From Candidatus Margulisiibacteriota bacterium (GTDB lineage Bacteria > Margulisbacteria > WOR-1 > O2-12-FULL-45-9), in NCBI GenBank assembly GCA_030018645.1, contig JASEHX010000051.1:1-8691 (forward strand): a stretch of DNA of 8,691 nucleotides, written 5' to 3'. Of the stretch, positions 1 through 7,110 are shown one piece after another. Under the pieces are notes generated by a model. It was not told where the DNA came from. It ran no database searches and worked only from the letters and a program-made list of their open reading frames with translations. The position numbers and the translations under genes were made by a program. Position 1 is the stretch's first letter. Each line of letters begins with the position of its first letter.

Positions 1-70
1 TGCTCTTCCGCGGCTTGCGGCGTTTTAACTCGGTTAAACTGCTAACACATGAATATTTATTGCCAAACAT
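1..70 (-). CDS. Possible start of a further operon gene, cut by the window edge
   Basis: An open frame begins with ATG at bases 70-68, 21 bases after the stop codon of the 103-residue gene, and stays open to the left edge. The 23 visible residues begin MFGNKYSCVSSLTELKRR and become strongly basic (Lys/Arg-rich). There is no clear Shine-Dalgarno sequence upstream, only AT-rich bases. Same strand, short spacing and continuous frame make it a plausible next operon member, but 70 bases can stay open by chance. I do not recognise the product. Confidence 0.3.
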   Translation of the reverse strand, partial: MFGNKYSCVSSLTELKRRKPRKS

Positions 71-91
71 AATTTAGTTATTTGCTATTCT

Positions 92-403
92 TTATCCTAC
101 CGCCGTATTATTAAATTTGGTCTCAATGGTTTGCATGAATTTATAAATGTCCAAAAGCTGTGAAAGCGTATATTCCGATTCGGAGAGATAATCTTGCAAT
201 AAATAGGAAAAAGCGGTTCCTTCTTTGTCCAAATCTTGGTAGCCAAGAAAATCAATGGTGGACTGGTTGGTATCCGCAAGTGTCAACAGCGTATCCCCAA
301 GAACGGATCTAAAGTCGCCATAATACGTTAATATTTGGTCACGTAAAGCTGAAGAAGACATTGCTGATATACTAGAAAGCGAACTTACATTAATGTCGGT
401 CAT
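92..403 (-). CDS. Small helical protein, 103 residues, last complete gene of the cluster
   Basis: I do not recognise a family. The start at 403 is chosen because GGAGGGG (408-414) sits just upstream of the ATG; a start at 499 would add 32 residues read through the stem-loop and the ribosome binding site. The protein opens with a Ser-rich stretch, INVSSLSSISAMSSS, and has no signal peptide or membrane segment. The rest looks all-helical, with a C-terminal amphipathic helix around residues 60-98 containing SEYTLSQLLDIYKFMQTIE. The N-terminal SSLSS motif is shared with the 86-residue protein of the same cluster. By eye the C-terminal helix recalls type III secretion needle subunits (SctF/MxiH type), but the match is short and unproven. 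It lies 82 bases downstream of the 111-residue gene, beyond a strong stem-loop. Confidence 0.8.
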   Translation of the reverse strand: MTDINVSSLSSISAMSSSALRDQILTYYGDFRSVLGDTLLTLADTNQSTIDFLGYQDLDKEGTAFSYLLQDYLSESEYTLSQLLDIYKFMQTIETKFNNTAVG

Positions 404-407
404 TTTT

Positions 408-414
408 CCCCTCC
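408..414 (-). promoter_or_regulatory. Shine-Dalgarno site of the 103-residue gene
   Basis: GGAGGGG on the minus strand, ending four bases before the ATG at 403. It decides the start of the 103-residue gene. Confidence 0.8.
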
Positions 415-447
415 TCTTATAAATATTTATTATTTTCTTTTTAAGGA

Positions 448-475
448 AGCGGGCGCCCCAAAAGGGGAGCCCGCT
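448..475 (-). other. Strong intergenic stem-loop without a T-tract
   Basis: Two 12-base arms (448-459 and 464-475) pair with one mismatch around a four-base loop. On the minus strand it begins AGCGGGCTCCCC. It lies 10 bases after the stop codon of the 111-residue gene and 45 bases before the start of the 103-residue gene. The bases after it (TCCTTAAAAAG on the minus strand) are not a run of T, so a classic intrinsic terminator is not supported. A partial terminator, an mRNA-stabilising stem or a processing site that sets different transcript levels for the two small genes would fit. Confidence 0.65.
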
Positions 476-485
476 AAAGAAACAA

Positions 486-821
486 TTAACCCATGGCACC
501 GATCTTCCTTTCGACCAGCGTGCGGACTTGTTTTTCTTGCGTCCCGATGCCGGATACGTTGGAAGCTACTGTTTGGATAATGTCTTTCGCGTACTCGAGC
601 AATGCAACCCCGCCGGTCCCTGAAATCATTGCTTCTGCCCCAAAAAGTTGTATACTTCCAGCTTCCTCGGTCGAGAGATCTCCGTCCACTGCCGTATCAG
701 CTGCCTGATCATCAAGAGAGATTTCATTGGATGCGTCAAGAACTTCGGTCAACACATCATTGTTCATAACATCACAATTATTTAGAGAAGCGACTACCAT
801 ACCTTGAAATGCGGTTACCAT
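486..821 (-). CDS. Small acidic protein, 111 residues, with a very strong ribosome binding site
   Basis: I do not recognise a family. The start at 821 follows a near-perfect Shine-Dalgarno sequence (831-840), the strongest in the window, suggesting high expression as for a structural or abundantly exported subunit. The N-terminal half (residues about 15-60) is acidic and rich in Asp, Asn and Ser, likely flexible. Residues about 60-80 are small and hydrophobic with Gly pairs (SGTGGVALLEYA). The C-terminal half looks like amphipathic helix ending in a basic patch (VRTLVERKIGAMG). There is no signal peptide. It lies downstream of the 86-residue gene, separated by 229 bases holding a repeat element, and upstream of the 103-residue gene. 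It may have its own promoter, but I cannot point to a convincing one. Confidence 0.85.
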   Translation of the reverse strand: MVTAFQGMVVASLNNCDVMNNDVLTEVLDASNEISLDDQAADTAVDGDLSTEEAGSIQLFGAEAMISGTGGVALLEYAKDIIQTVASNVSGIGTQEKQVRTLVERKIGAMG

Positions 822-830
822 ACCTTATTT

Positions 831-840
831 CACCTCCTTC
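831..840 (-). promoter_or_regulatory. Near-consensus Shine-Dalgarno site of the 111-residue gene
   Basis: GAAGGAGGTG on the minus strand, nine bases before the ATG at 821. It is complementary to the 16S rRNA anti-Shine-Dalgarno end over most of its length and fixes the start codon. Confidence 0.9.
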
Positions 841-904
841 TTGTTAGATTTTCACCCTCACTAATACTATCGGGATGGGGAAGGAAAAACTTGCATGGTT
901 TTAC

Positions 905-1045
905 CCTTATCCCTCACCCCCACGATGTTAAACAAACGCCCCCCTCTCCCAAGAGGAAAGGGGGTAATAAGGAAATACATTTATTCCCCTCTCCCTCTGG
1001 GAGAGGGGAGCGCAGAATTAACAAAGTTAGGGGTGAGGGATAAGG
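905..1045. repeat. REP/MITE-like intergenic element with terminal inverted repeats and inner hairpins
   Basis: The ends are perfect 16-base inverted repeats: 905-920 reads CCTTATCCCTCACCCC and 1030-1045 is its exact reverse complement. Inside are two CCCCTCTCCC-type hairpins. One at 985-1009 has an 11-base perfect stem and a three-base loop; an older-looking one at 939-964 has mismatches. Similar CCCTCACCCC / GGGAGAGGGG units are familiar as dispersed palindromic repeats in many bacterial genomes, usually non-autonomous. It fills the gap between the 86- and 111-residue genes and ends five bases from the former's stop codon. It probably inserted into the operon, or was selected as an mRNA-stability or attenuation structure. 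No transposase is in the window. Confidence 0.75.
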
Positions 1046-1050
1046 AAACA

Positions 1051-1311
1051 CTAAGCTATAATGTTAAACTGCATCCCGGGAATGGACTGATTGGAGATTT
1101 CGGCCATGTAGTTTATCACGTCGGAAGGATTGATGGGATTAACAGTTTCAGTAATACTTTGTCCAGCGGATAATGAACTATTGTCAAGCTGGAGGGCTTT
1201 AGCTACATTTTCTTCGAGCTGTGAAAGCAGGTTTGATCCTTGACTCTTTGACGAGCCGATTTGGTCCGGATACATCGAACTTAATGAAGATAATGAGTTT
1301 TCTATATTCAT
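1051..1311 (-). CDS. Small Ser-rich protein, 86 residues, translationally coupled; needle/rod-like candidate
   Basis: The ATG at 1311 overlaps the TGA of the 101-residue gene (ATGA, bases 1308-1311), so translation is probably coupled; GGGAG (1316-1320) supports the start. The N terminus is Ser-rich (SLSSLSS) and unstructured-looking, without a signal peptide. A helix follows (LLSQLEENVAKALQ, residues about 28-41), then a linker and a second helix from NPSDVINYMAEISNQS to the C terminus. The order helix, Asn/Asp-Pro turn, helix and the size are like needle and inner-rod subunits of type III secretion (SctF/SctI), which carry a DP or NP before the second helix. That is an eye comparison from memory; the C-terminal helix here seems shorter than in those families. 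Function unproven. Confidence 0.8.
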   Translation of the reverse strand: MNIENSLSSLSSMYPDQIGSSKSQGSNLLSQLEENVAKALQLDNSSLSAGQSITETVNPINPSDVINYMAEISNQSIPGMQFNIIA

Positions 1312-1613
1312 TTTGCTCCCATGTCCTTCAGCATTTTTTTAATGCGGGTAATATAATCTTCCAGCAATTCCTCTCCCACTTCCTCAAAATCAAACGGCTC
1401 ATCCTGCATTTCTTTTTGGCGGGTGAGCGATAATTGAGCCGCATTGTAACCCTTCGCCACTTCAACATTGGCCGCCCGGGCAATATCGCGCAAGCTCTTG
1501 GCAAAATTAGGCCCCTTATAATCATTTGAGCTGGCGTTTGTCTTATTACTGGACTTGACGCCCGAAACATCATTATTTGTTAACCCAGGCAAAATACTCC
1601 AAATGCTGTTCAT
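1308..1613 (-). CDS. Small helical protein, 101 residues, directly after the giant gene
   Basis: I do not recognise a family. The ATG at 1613 lies one base after the stop codon of the 1814-residue gene, and a GGGGAG lies 12 bases upstream inside that gene, so translation is likely coupled. The N-terminal third (residues 1-35) is Ser/Asn/Lys-rich and probably disordered. Residues about 38-67 form a likely helix (FAKSLRDIARAANVEVAKG). A second helix at about 72-98 has an acidic first part (DFEEVGEELLEDY) and a basic end (RIKKMLKDMGAK). There is no signal peptide or membrane segment. Its fixed place next to the giant protein suggests a partner or chaperone of it, or a co-exported subunit, by inference only. 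Confidence 0.85.
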   Translation of the reverse strand: MNSIWSILPGLTNNDVSGVKSSNKTNASSNDYKGPNFAKSLRDIARAANVEVAKGYNAAQLSLTRQKEMQDEPFDFEEVGEELLEDYITRIKKMLKDMGAK

Positions 1614-1614
1614 A

Positions 1615-4600
1615 TTAAACGCTCGCTCCCCTGCTCATGAGATCTTTAATTAAATCATCTTCGTTTACCGCCGAATGATATTTATCTTGAATAGATTGGC
1701 TGCGGACTTGCGGCAATGGGATCTGCCTTGATGCAACTGCATTGCTCGAAGCTGAATCCCCAGCTTCAGCACCAAACAACCATTGAAAGACGGTTTTCTT
1801 GTCTTTTCTTTGCCCTTGTCCTCCGGCTCCCGACCCACCCTGGCCATCCTGCGCTTCAATCGCTGCTACTGCAGAATCTACAATTACAGACGATACTTTT
1901 TCTTTTCCTTTTTGCACTACTTGGCTATTTTCTTCTTCGGTTTTCTCCCTTTTTGCCAGTACTCTGCGCAATCCGGCAATTTGCTTTTGGGCAGTTTGTA
2001 ATTCTGCCTTAGTCGCGTCAATTTGGGTCTTAATATCTTGGGCTTTTTGCCGCACAATTTGCATCTGCTGGTCTTCAGCCACAGCCTTTTGCGTTTCCTC
2101 CGCCAAACCAATTTGTCCCTTGAGAGTATCTCTTTCCCTCGTCAATTGTTCAAGCTGCGCTTTTTCTTCGGGCTTTAAGCTTGGCAGGCGCGCTTCCAGC
2201 GCTGTAATCTCAAGGCATACCGCATCCAGACGGCTTTTTAAGGCGATAACTTCCTGGCGGGAAGCTTCCAATAACTTGGGTTTTTCAGCTTCCAATCTCT
2301 TTACTTCATCCAATACCGCTTGATTTGAATTAATTAACTCATCCAATAATTTGCGTTTCTCGCTAATTTGCTCTTCCAGCATTGCAATTTCAGCTTCGAT
2401 AGCCGCTCTTGCCTCTGCATTTATCGGCTGTGCAGGCTGTTCTATTTGCTGGGTTAGTTCAGCCCGTTTGCTTTCCATCTCCGCTATTTCGGCTTGCGCT
2501 TTTGGCACTTCTTCTGCCAATATCACTTGTCTTTTGCCAACTTCCTCAATTTGGTCGGCATAGTCAAGCAGTGCTCTGGTTGAAGGGGAAGCCTTTTCTT
2601 GAGCTTGAAAAGCGGTCTGCAGTTGCGTCAACATCTCTGAAGGAACTTTCCCGGATGCCGCTAATGCCGACAATAATTCATCCGCTTGTTCTTCCTTGCC
2701 AGTATCACATAAATTATTGAATAATTGCGTTAAAACTTCTTCCGGCAGTTTTTGGGATTGAACTAAAATTGCAATCGTCTTAGCCGCCTTCTTTGGGGAC
2801 TTTTCAGCTAAGTATTGTAGAATAGATAAAACTTCTTCTTTTTTGCCAGCGTCAGCTAATAATGGCTCTAATTCTTTAGCGCAAAGCTCGGGGCTTTTAT
2901 TAGCAAGATTTAATTCGATTTCTTCTAGGACAGGAACAGCTGCTTTTGCCTTATCACTCATTGCAGCAGAAAGAACTTTATCATTGCCTGAAACAATACC
3001 ATGCGTCTGGCTAACAGCGTCCCTAATCCAGGGCATAATTGAATCCACCCACTGCTGGTTACGGGCGGCGATATAAGCGGACGCCGTATCCATGTTTTGA
3101 ATATTGGCCAAGCTGTAATCAAGCTCTGCCATCTCGGCATCATGGCTGTCAAAAGAACTAAAGATCGTGCTGTTACTATTGCTGTCGGTTGATTTCCCCT
3201 GCGCACTAGTTTTACCGGTTTCTTTTGTGGCTGCATCTTCTTCTTTGGTCCCGGCCTTTTCGGCTTTATTATTGGCTGCCTCATCATAAGAAGCGCTAAC
3301 TACCACATTAAGAACGCTAGAAGCAAAAGAGCATAAACTGCCGGCAGTGCTCCACCAAAAGGACTCTTTAGAATATCTGGTTTTTCGATCGCGCCTTGAC
3401 TGTTCAATACTGTCCTTATAATCTTGGTTATCTCCCAAATCACTTGTATCCCCCGAACCAACCGTTTCAGTTGGGGGAGAAGGAGAAGTAGTAGGAGATG
3501 GTGTAGGAGTGGGGGTGGAAGATGTCGCAGGAGATGGCGTGGTTTCCATTGGACTTTGTGGAGCAACTGGAGTAGAACCAGCTTGCCCGGTCGGCGCGGC
3601 AGCCGCACTTCCTTTACTGTCTTTGCTGGTATATAACACCCGGTTGCTATCCGCTTTAGCTGCAGCAATACTGCAAGCTAGTGATGCCGCACTTAAAGCA
3701 ACGCTAATGCCCGAAAGCAGCATTCCTTTCTTAGCCGATGAGATTTGGTTTTCGCGAGAAACTAGAGCTTCAAGCGCGCTCTTTAAAGAATCGAGCATAG
3801 CCATAGCCACCGCTTCTTTTTCTTCAACCGAATCCTGGCCATAGTCGCCGGTATATATTTTTGCTCCCGCGGCCCGGCGGGCGGCAGAGGCAATGGAGCG
3901 GGCAATAGCAATACATTCTTTAATATTATAAAGCGCTTGCATTTTAGAAGAGAGTTTGGCCGAGCCAGCGCTGACTCCCTGATAAGTCCCGTCCAAAGTA
4001 ACAATCAATTGTTCATTCATGGCACAAAGGGTCTCGTACTCCATCTGGTCCAGTTTTTCATCAATCGTCCGCGCATTGGTGGTTTTTTTACTGGTGCGGT
4101 CAACTGTGGTCTTGGCTTGATAACCTTCGTATTCTCCATATCCTTGCGCCGCATCATGCCAGTTGGAAGCAAATTGGGTAGCCGAATTTGCCAGGTTTGC
4201 TGCTCCTGAAATAATTTTTACCGTACTAGCCGCTTTCTGCAGGCGATCGGCCATTTGTAACCCTTGCGCCGCCAGGTTTACAATATAAACGACACAAGCA
4301 ACAACAAAGGCCACCGCATTTATTCCCATCGAAATGGCAGACATAATGAATTTTTTCTCGGCGTCATGCGCGCGGTTCAAGATATTAGCGCGGGCGCTTT
4401 GGAAGGAAACCATGTCTCCCATCACTTGCATAGCTGTCCTAAAATTAGCTTGGTTAACTGATTGGGTAAGTGAACCAGTGACCGGAGTAGAAATTCCGCT
4501 CATCTGCTCGCGCACTATCGCCAGCAATTCTGATTTTAAAGCGCGGGCTTTAGCTATAGCTTCTTTGGCCGCATATATTCTCCCCAGCCGGTCATAGATT

Positions 4601-7059
4601 GAGGTTATTGCGTCAAAATCAACATCCACATAACCATTTCCCGTATCAACAATGGTGGCATCGCTGATTGCATCTAGATACGCTTGGGCTTCCGCTTGAT
4701 CTAACTTTGCTTCAACACTATCTCCCCCTTTTTTATCAAATAGCTCGCGCAGTTCTTTTTCGTAAGAGCTTTCGATGTCCATATTCCGGCCGCACCCTTC
4801 ACCCCATCCTGCATTAACAAAATTATAAATGGAGATTGCTAGTGTCATAAGCAGCGATAATATCGGACCAACATAAGGGATAAAATTAAGTAAGATGCTG
4901 ACAACCGATCCGCCGATATTAATAACGGCATTTTTGGTATTTTCTTTTTCCGCCAGCTCTTTTTGCCGGGCGATGTTTTTAGCGCTGATCACCTGCTGTT
5001 GTTGGAATTTGATGGCGGACAGGACCATTTGTTTTTGGGAAAGGACATTTTCTACCGCGTTCTGCAGTAAAGATTCACCAGAATCCTGGAAAGCATAACC
5101 GGTAAAAGTGGCTTGGGCAATCCGGCGCAAGTCGCGCGCGTTTTTCATGATATCAAAGATACAGCGGATAGCATTATCATAGGCCGTCTGCCGCATCTGG
5201 TAAGCCGCAAAGGCCTCGGTATCAAACGTATAATAGCCGTCCCCGCTCTCGATCATCAAATCTTTGTTTTTGGCCGCCGCTTTCATATTGGCTTCTTCCG
5301 CATCCTCCATCCGCTCCAGTTCATCAATCACGGTTTGGCCCACCCCTTTATCATCCTCATCGTCTTCAGAACCATAATCAGCTTCCACCGGCGAATATTC
5401 TTCTATATTATTCATGAGTGATTCTGCTGCCGCAGAAGCTGCTGCTGAAGCCGCGCCGCATAAGGCTGATTCCACAGCAATCAATCCAAGAATAGCTGGT
5501 GCAGTCAATGTTCCCCAGCTAACAATAATAATAACAATAGCGATCACGATTGCCGCAACTATTGCCGATACAGCCAATGTCAGCCAGGGTTTTGCTTTTT
5601 GTAAATCCTGTAAACCCCGCAAGATATCGACAGTTGATTGGTGCAATTGGGTCTTAATCATTAATTGGGTGGTTGTCATATCAAACATAGCCACCGCATC
5701 CCCCATCCTGCCTTCAGCCGAAACCATTAATAGTTCAGCATCATTACTGACGCCGGTTAATCCTGTAAACTGGCTGCGCACAGCATTGCGCAGATCATGC
5801 TTTAATAACTGCAATGAAAGGTACATGCGGAAGGCATTTTCCATTCCCACTAGCTGGCCGCGGTACTGGCTGATCAATCCTTCAACATCCAGTTCTTCTG
5901 CCGGATTGATCAAGTTATCAGCAAAATCAGTGTTGGTCCATTTATCAATCGCCCAAATCAACCATTGGACCGGAAAGGCCATGCCAACTAAGACCCCTAC
6001 TAATCCGCCATTTAGGTTATCCCAAAATTCATGTTTTTCTTTATATTCTTCATATGCATCTAAAGCTTCCTGCAAGTTGGCATCGATCTTTTCCTGTAGT
6101 TCTTCTATTTCTTGATTAAACCTTTCCAACGAACTGATCATCCCCAAAAAGAAGGTTGAAAATTCATCGCTGGCCGCGGCATCCGCCGCCAGGGAAGCAA
6201 TGATCATGGCAATCACTTTCTGCAGAGCTTCTAGGGTTGCATTGGTTGCATTGAGGTAATTTTCGGTCTCCTGCAACATTTCCGCAGATAAATCGTCAGC
6301 AGAATTACCGCCGCTTATAACCGCTGCCGTTTTCGCTCCCGAGCTTTCCCCTTCGGTTTTCAGTTCCTTAACTTTATCATTATAGTGCTCCATGTTTTCT
6401 TTGTTGACTTTATTGAACACATTCAAGATAGCCACATTGACAATCTTCAAAAGAAATTGGGCCTTCCGCGAAAAAGATTCTTTGTAGGAATTCTTGCCTT
6501 CCTGCTCCATGGGTATGCCGGAAAAAGTTTCGTCCACGATCCATTTGGTTTCAAACAAGGAGGACAGCGCAATTAAAAGGCACATGAAGGCGTTGAGGCG
6601 AGCCATTAACTGCTGTGCCCAGGCCTCTAGCGCTTCGGCATCAACCGAAGAATATCCTCCTTTAGCATCGGTAATATAATCTTCTTCATCAAAGCCAAGG
6701 ACCATATCGGTTAATTCTTGGTCTAAAGAATTGATTTGGTCAATTGCATTGTTTGAGTTGGAAGTTGAAGAAGTGGTGCCGTCAACCGCATTTTGATAGT
6801 CGGAGCTGTTCTCAAGATACTGCCCATCTTCCGCATCAAAGTTGACGTGTGACTTTTCGGCAGAAGATAAGGCGGAATTAATGCCGGTAGAAGTAAAGGC
6901 CGCTCCGGAAATAGCCGCACTATCGGTAATTTCTTTTATTTTAAATTGTCCGCGATCGGCGACTAAATAATTGGGAGTGGCTCCCGCGCCGGCAGCTTGC
7001 TCCATCTCAAGCTCCGCCATTTTTTTGATATCCGCAGGACTGTATACACACGTAGTCAT
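1615..7059 (-). CDS. Giant 1814-residue protein with repeated hydrophobic-hairpin modules and a coiled-coil C terminus; translocator-like candidate
   Basis: I do not recognise a full-length family. No signal peptide: the N terminus (MTTCVYSPADIKKMAELE) leads into about 120 Ser/Thr/Asn-rich residues. Five diverged modules follow, starting near residues 134, 390, 606, 807 and 1021. The typical order is a G-GY--VD--A-like opening (absent in the second), a long helix, a Phe-Thr-Gly turn in some copies, a second helix, then a hydrophobic segment (about 349-371, 490-547, 711-748, 904-930, 1110-1136). A half-module at 1210-1260 may be a sixth. A Pro/Ser/Thr linker (about 1155-1205), a helical solenoid (about 1360-1490), a coiled coil (about 1500-1710) and a Gly-rich tail complete it. 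Hydrophobic pairs flanked by amphipathic helices and coiled coil recall type III translocators such as IpaB/SipB, but these are about a third of this length. No clear Shine-Dalgarno precedes the ATG. Confidence 0.9.
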   Translation of the reverse strand: MTTCVYSPADIKKMAELEMEQAAGAGATPNYLVADRGQFKIKEITDSAAISGAAFTSTGINSALSSAEKSHVNFDAEDGQYLENSSDYQNAVDGTTSSTSNSNNAIDQINSLDQELTDMVLGFDEEDYITDAKGGYSSVDAEALEAWAQQLMARLNAFMCLLIALSSLFETKWIVDETFSGIPMEQEGKNSYKESFSRKAQFLLKIVNVAILNVFNKVNKENMEHYNDKVKELKTEGESSGAKTAAVISGGNSADDLSAEMLQETENYLNATNATLEALQKVIAMIIASLAADAAASDEFSTFFLGMISSLERFNQEIEELQEKIDANLQEALDAYEEYKEKHEFWDNLNGGLVGVLVGMAFPVQWLIWAIDKWTNTDFADNLINPAEELDVEGLISQYRGQLVGMENAFRMYLSLQLLKHDLRNAVRSQFTGLTGVSNDAELLMVSAEGRMGDAVAMFDMTTTQLMIKTQLHQSTVDILRGLQDLQKAKPWLTLAVSAIVAAIVIAIVIIIVSWGTLTAPAILGLIAVESALCGAASAAASAAAESLMNNIEEYSPVEADYGSEDDEDDKGVGQTVIDELERMEDAEEANMKAAAKNKDLMIESGDGYYTFDTEAFAAYQMRQTAYDNAIRCIFDIMKNARDLRRIAQATFTGYAFQDSGESLLQNAVENVLSQKQMVLSAIKFQQQQVISAKNIARQKELAEKENTKNAVINIGGSVVSILLNFIPYVGPILSLLMTLAISIYNFVNAGWGEGCGRNMDIESSYEKELRELFDKKGGDSVEAKLDQAEAQAYLDAISDATIVDTGNGYVDVDFDAITSIYDRLGRIYAAKEAIAKARALKSELLAIVREQMSGISTPVTGSLTQSVNQANFRTAMQVMGDMVSFQSARANILNRAHDAEKKFIMSAISMGINAVAFVVACVVYIVNLAAQGLQMADRLQKAASTVKIISGAANLANSATQFASNWHDAAQGYGEYEGYQAKTTVDRTSKKTTNARTIDEKLDQMEYETLCAMNEQLIVTLDGTYQGVSAGSAKLSSKMQALYNIKECIAIARSIASAARRAAGAKIYTGDYGQDSVEEKEAVAMAMLDSLKSALEALVSRENQISSAKKGMLLSGISVALSAASLACSIAAAKADSNRVLYTSKDSKGSAAAAPTGQAGSTPVAPQSPMETTPSPATSSTPTPTPSPTTSPSPPTETVGSGDTSDLGDNQDYKDSIEQSRRDRKTRYSKESFWWSTAGSLCSFASSVLNVVVSASYDEAANNKAEKAGTKEEDAATKETGKTSAQGKSTDSNSNSTIFSSFDSHDAEMAELDYSLANIQNMDTASAYIAARNQQWVDSIMPWIRDAVSQTHGIVSGNDKVLSAAMSDKAKAAVPVLEEIELNLANKSPELCAKELEPLLADAGKKEEVLSILQYLAEKSPKKAAKTIAILVQSQKLPEEVLTQLFNNLCDTGKEEQADELLSALAASGKVPSEMLTQLQTAFQAQEKASPSTRALLDYADQIEEVGKRQVILAEEVPKAQAEIAEMESKRAELTQQIEQPAQPINAEARAAIEAEIAMLEEQISEKRKLLDELINSNQAVLDEVKRLEAEKPKLLEASRQEVIALKSRLDAVCLEITALEARLPSLKPEEKAQLEQLTRERDTLKGQIGLAEETQKAVAEDQQMQIVRQKAQDIKTQIDATKAELQTAQKQIAGLRRVLAKREKTEEENSQVVQKGKEKVSSVIVDSAVAAIEAQDGQGGSGAGGQGQRKDKKTVFQWLFGAEAGDSASSNAVASRQIPLPQVRSQSIQDKYHSAVNEDDLIKDLMSRGASV
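1930..2562 (-). other. Coiled-coil region of the giant protein
   Basis: Residues about 1500-1710 are dominated by Glu, Lys, Gln, Ala and Leu with heptad-like spacing, for example IEAEIAMLEEQISEKRKLL and LEQLTRERDTLKGQI. One Pro-containing break (QPAQP, about 1541-1545) and a second (LPSLKPEEK, about 1625-1633) split it into three helical rods. It suits oligomerisation or a stalk. Confidence 0.85.
2590..2982 (-). other. Short alpha-solenoid in the giant protein
   Basis: Residues about 1360-1490 hold successive short helices with recurring Leu/Ala patterns: PVLEEIELNLANKSPE, EVLSILQYLAEKSPKKAAK, EVLTQLFNNLCDTGKEEQA and DELLSALAASGK. The spacing of about 30 residues resembles HEAT- or TPR-like pairs, but no family signature is exact. 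It probably binds a protein partner. Confidence 0.55.
3280..6660 (-). repeat. Array of five or six diverged protein modules with hydrophobic hairpins
   Basis: Within the giant gene, similar segments recur at residues 134-371, 390-547, 606-748, 807-930 and 1021-1136, with a half copy at 1210-1260. Recurrent landmarks are GGYSSVDAEAL, SGDGYYTFDTEAF and TGNGYVDVDFDAI at the openings, and FTGLTG or FTGYAF in the middle. The shared pattern before the hydrophobic part is a helix with Gln/Ala/Arg, a basic patch, then small and aliphatic residues (INIGGSVVSILLNFI; SAISMGINAVAFVVACVV; LSGISVALSAASLACSI). Divergence is too high to see at DNA level, so the duplications are old. Module boundaries are approximate. 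Confidence 0.65.
3445..3597 (-). other. Pro/Ser/Thr-rich linker of the giant protein
   Basis: Residues about 1155-1205 are almost entirely Pro, Thr, Ser, Gly and Ala, including TPTPTPSPTTSPSPP. It separates the membrane-module array from the C-terminal solenoid and coiled coil, and should be an extended, flexible hinge. The low-complexity DNA produces spurious open frames on the other strand. Confidence 0.85.
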
Positions 7060-7068
7060 ATCTACTTA

Positions 7069-7099
7069 TATATCGTGTCTTAATGGGGAAAACTTGTGC
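7069..7099 (-). repeat. 31-bp direct repeat, copy 1, in the leader of the giant gene
   Basis: It matches 8427-8457 at 28 of 31 positions in the same orientation; the differences are at 7078, 7079 and 7081. The core ATGGGGAAAACTTGTGC is identical in both copies. It ends nine bases before the giant gene's ATG and just after the ATPase stop codon, so the two copies bracket the ATPase gene. It could be a duplicated target or recombination site, or a shared 5'-leader regulatory element. Confidence 0.85.
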
Positions 7100-7110
7100 G
7101 GTTATGGTCT

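Noticed and set aside
448..475. Rho-independent terminator
   Set aside because: No run of T follows the stem on either strand.
404..499. A longer start (499) for the 103-residue gene
   Set aside because: It would read through the stem-loop and the ribosome binding site and overlap the previous gene's end; the ATG at 403 has a well-placed Shine-Dalgarno sequence.
804..1173. Plus-strand open frames across the small-gene gap
   Set aside because: They are translations of the palindromic repeat (Pro/Arg/Gly-rich strings) and overlap real minus-strand genes.
92..1613. WXG100/ESX (type VII) substrates, suggested by four proteins near 100 residues
   Set aside because: None has a Trp-X-Gly turn between two helices or the C-terminal YxxxD/E signal in the right place.
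5414..6115. A 233-codon open frame on the plus strand
   Set aside because: It lies wholly inside the giant minus-strand gene, antisense to its membrane modules, and its translation is low-complexity Ser/Ile/Asn-rich without recognisable motifs. The same applies to the other open frames inside the giant gene.
1615..7059. Phage tail tape-measure protein
   Set aside because: Length, coiled coil and hydrophobic segments would fit, but no other tail, portal or capsid gene is nearby, the hydrophobic modules are repeated with a Pro/Thr hinge, and the small genes lie downstream without phage-like motifs. It is kept only as a weak alternative.
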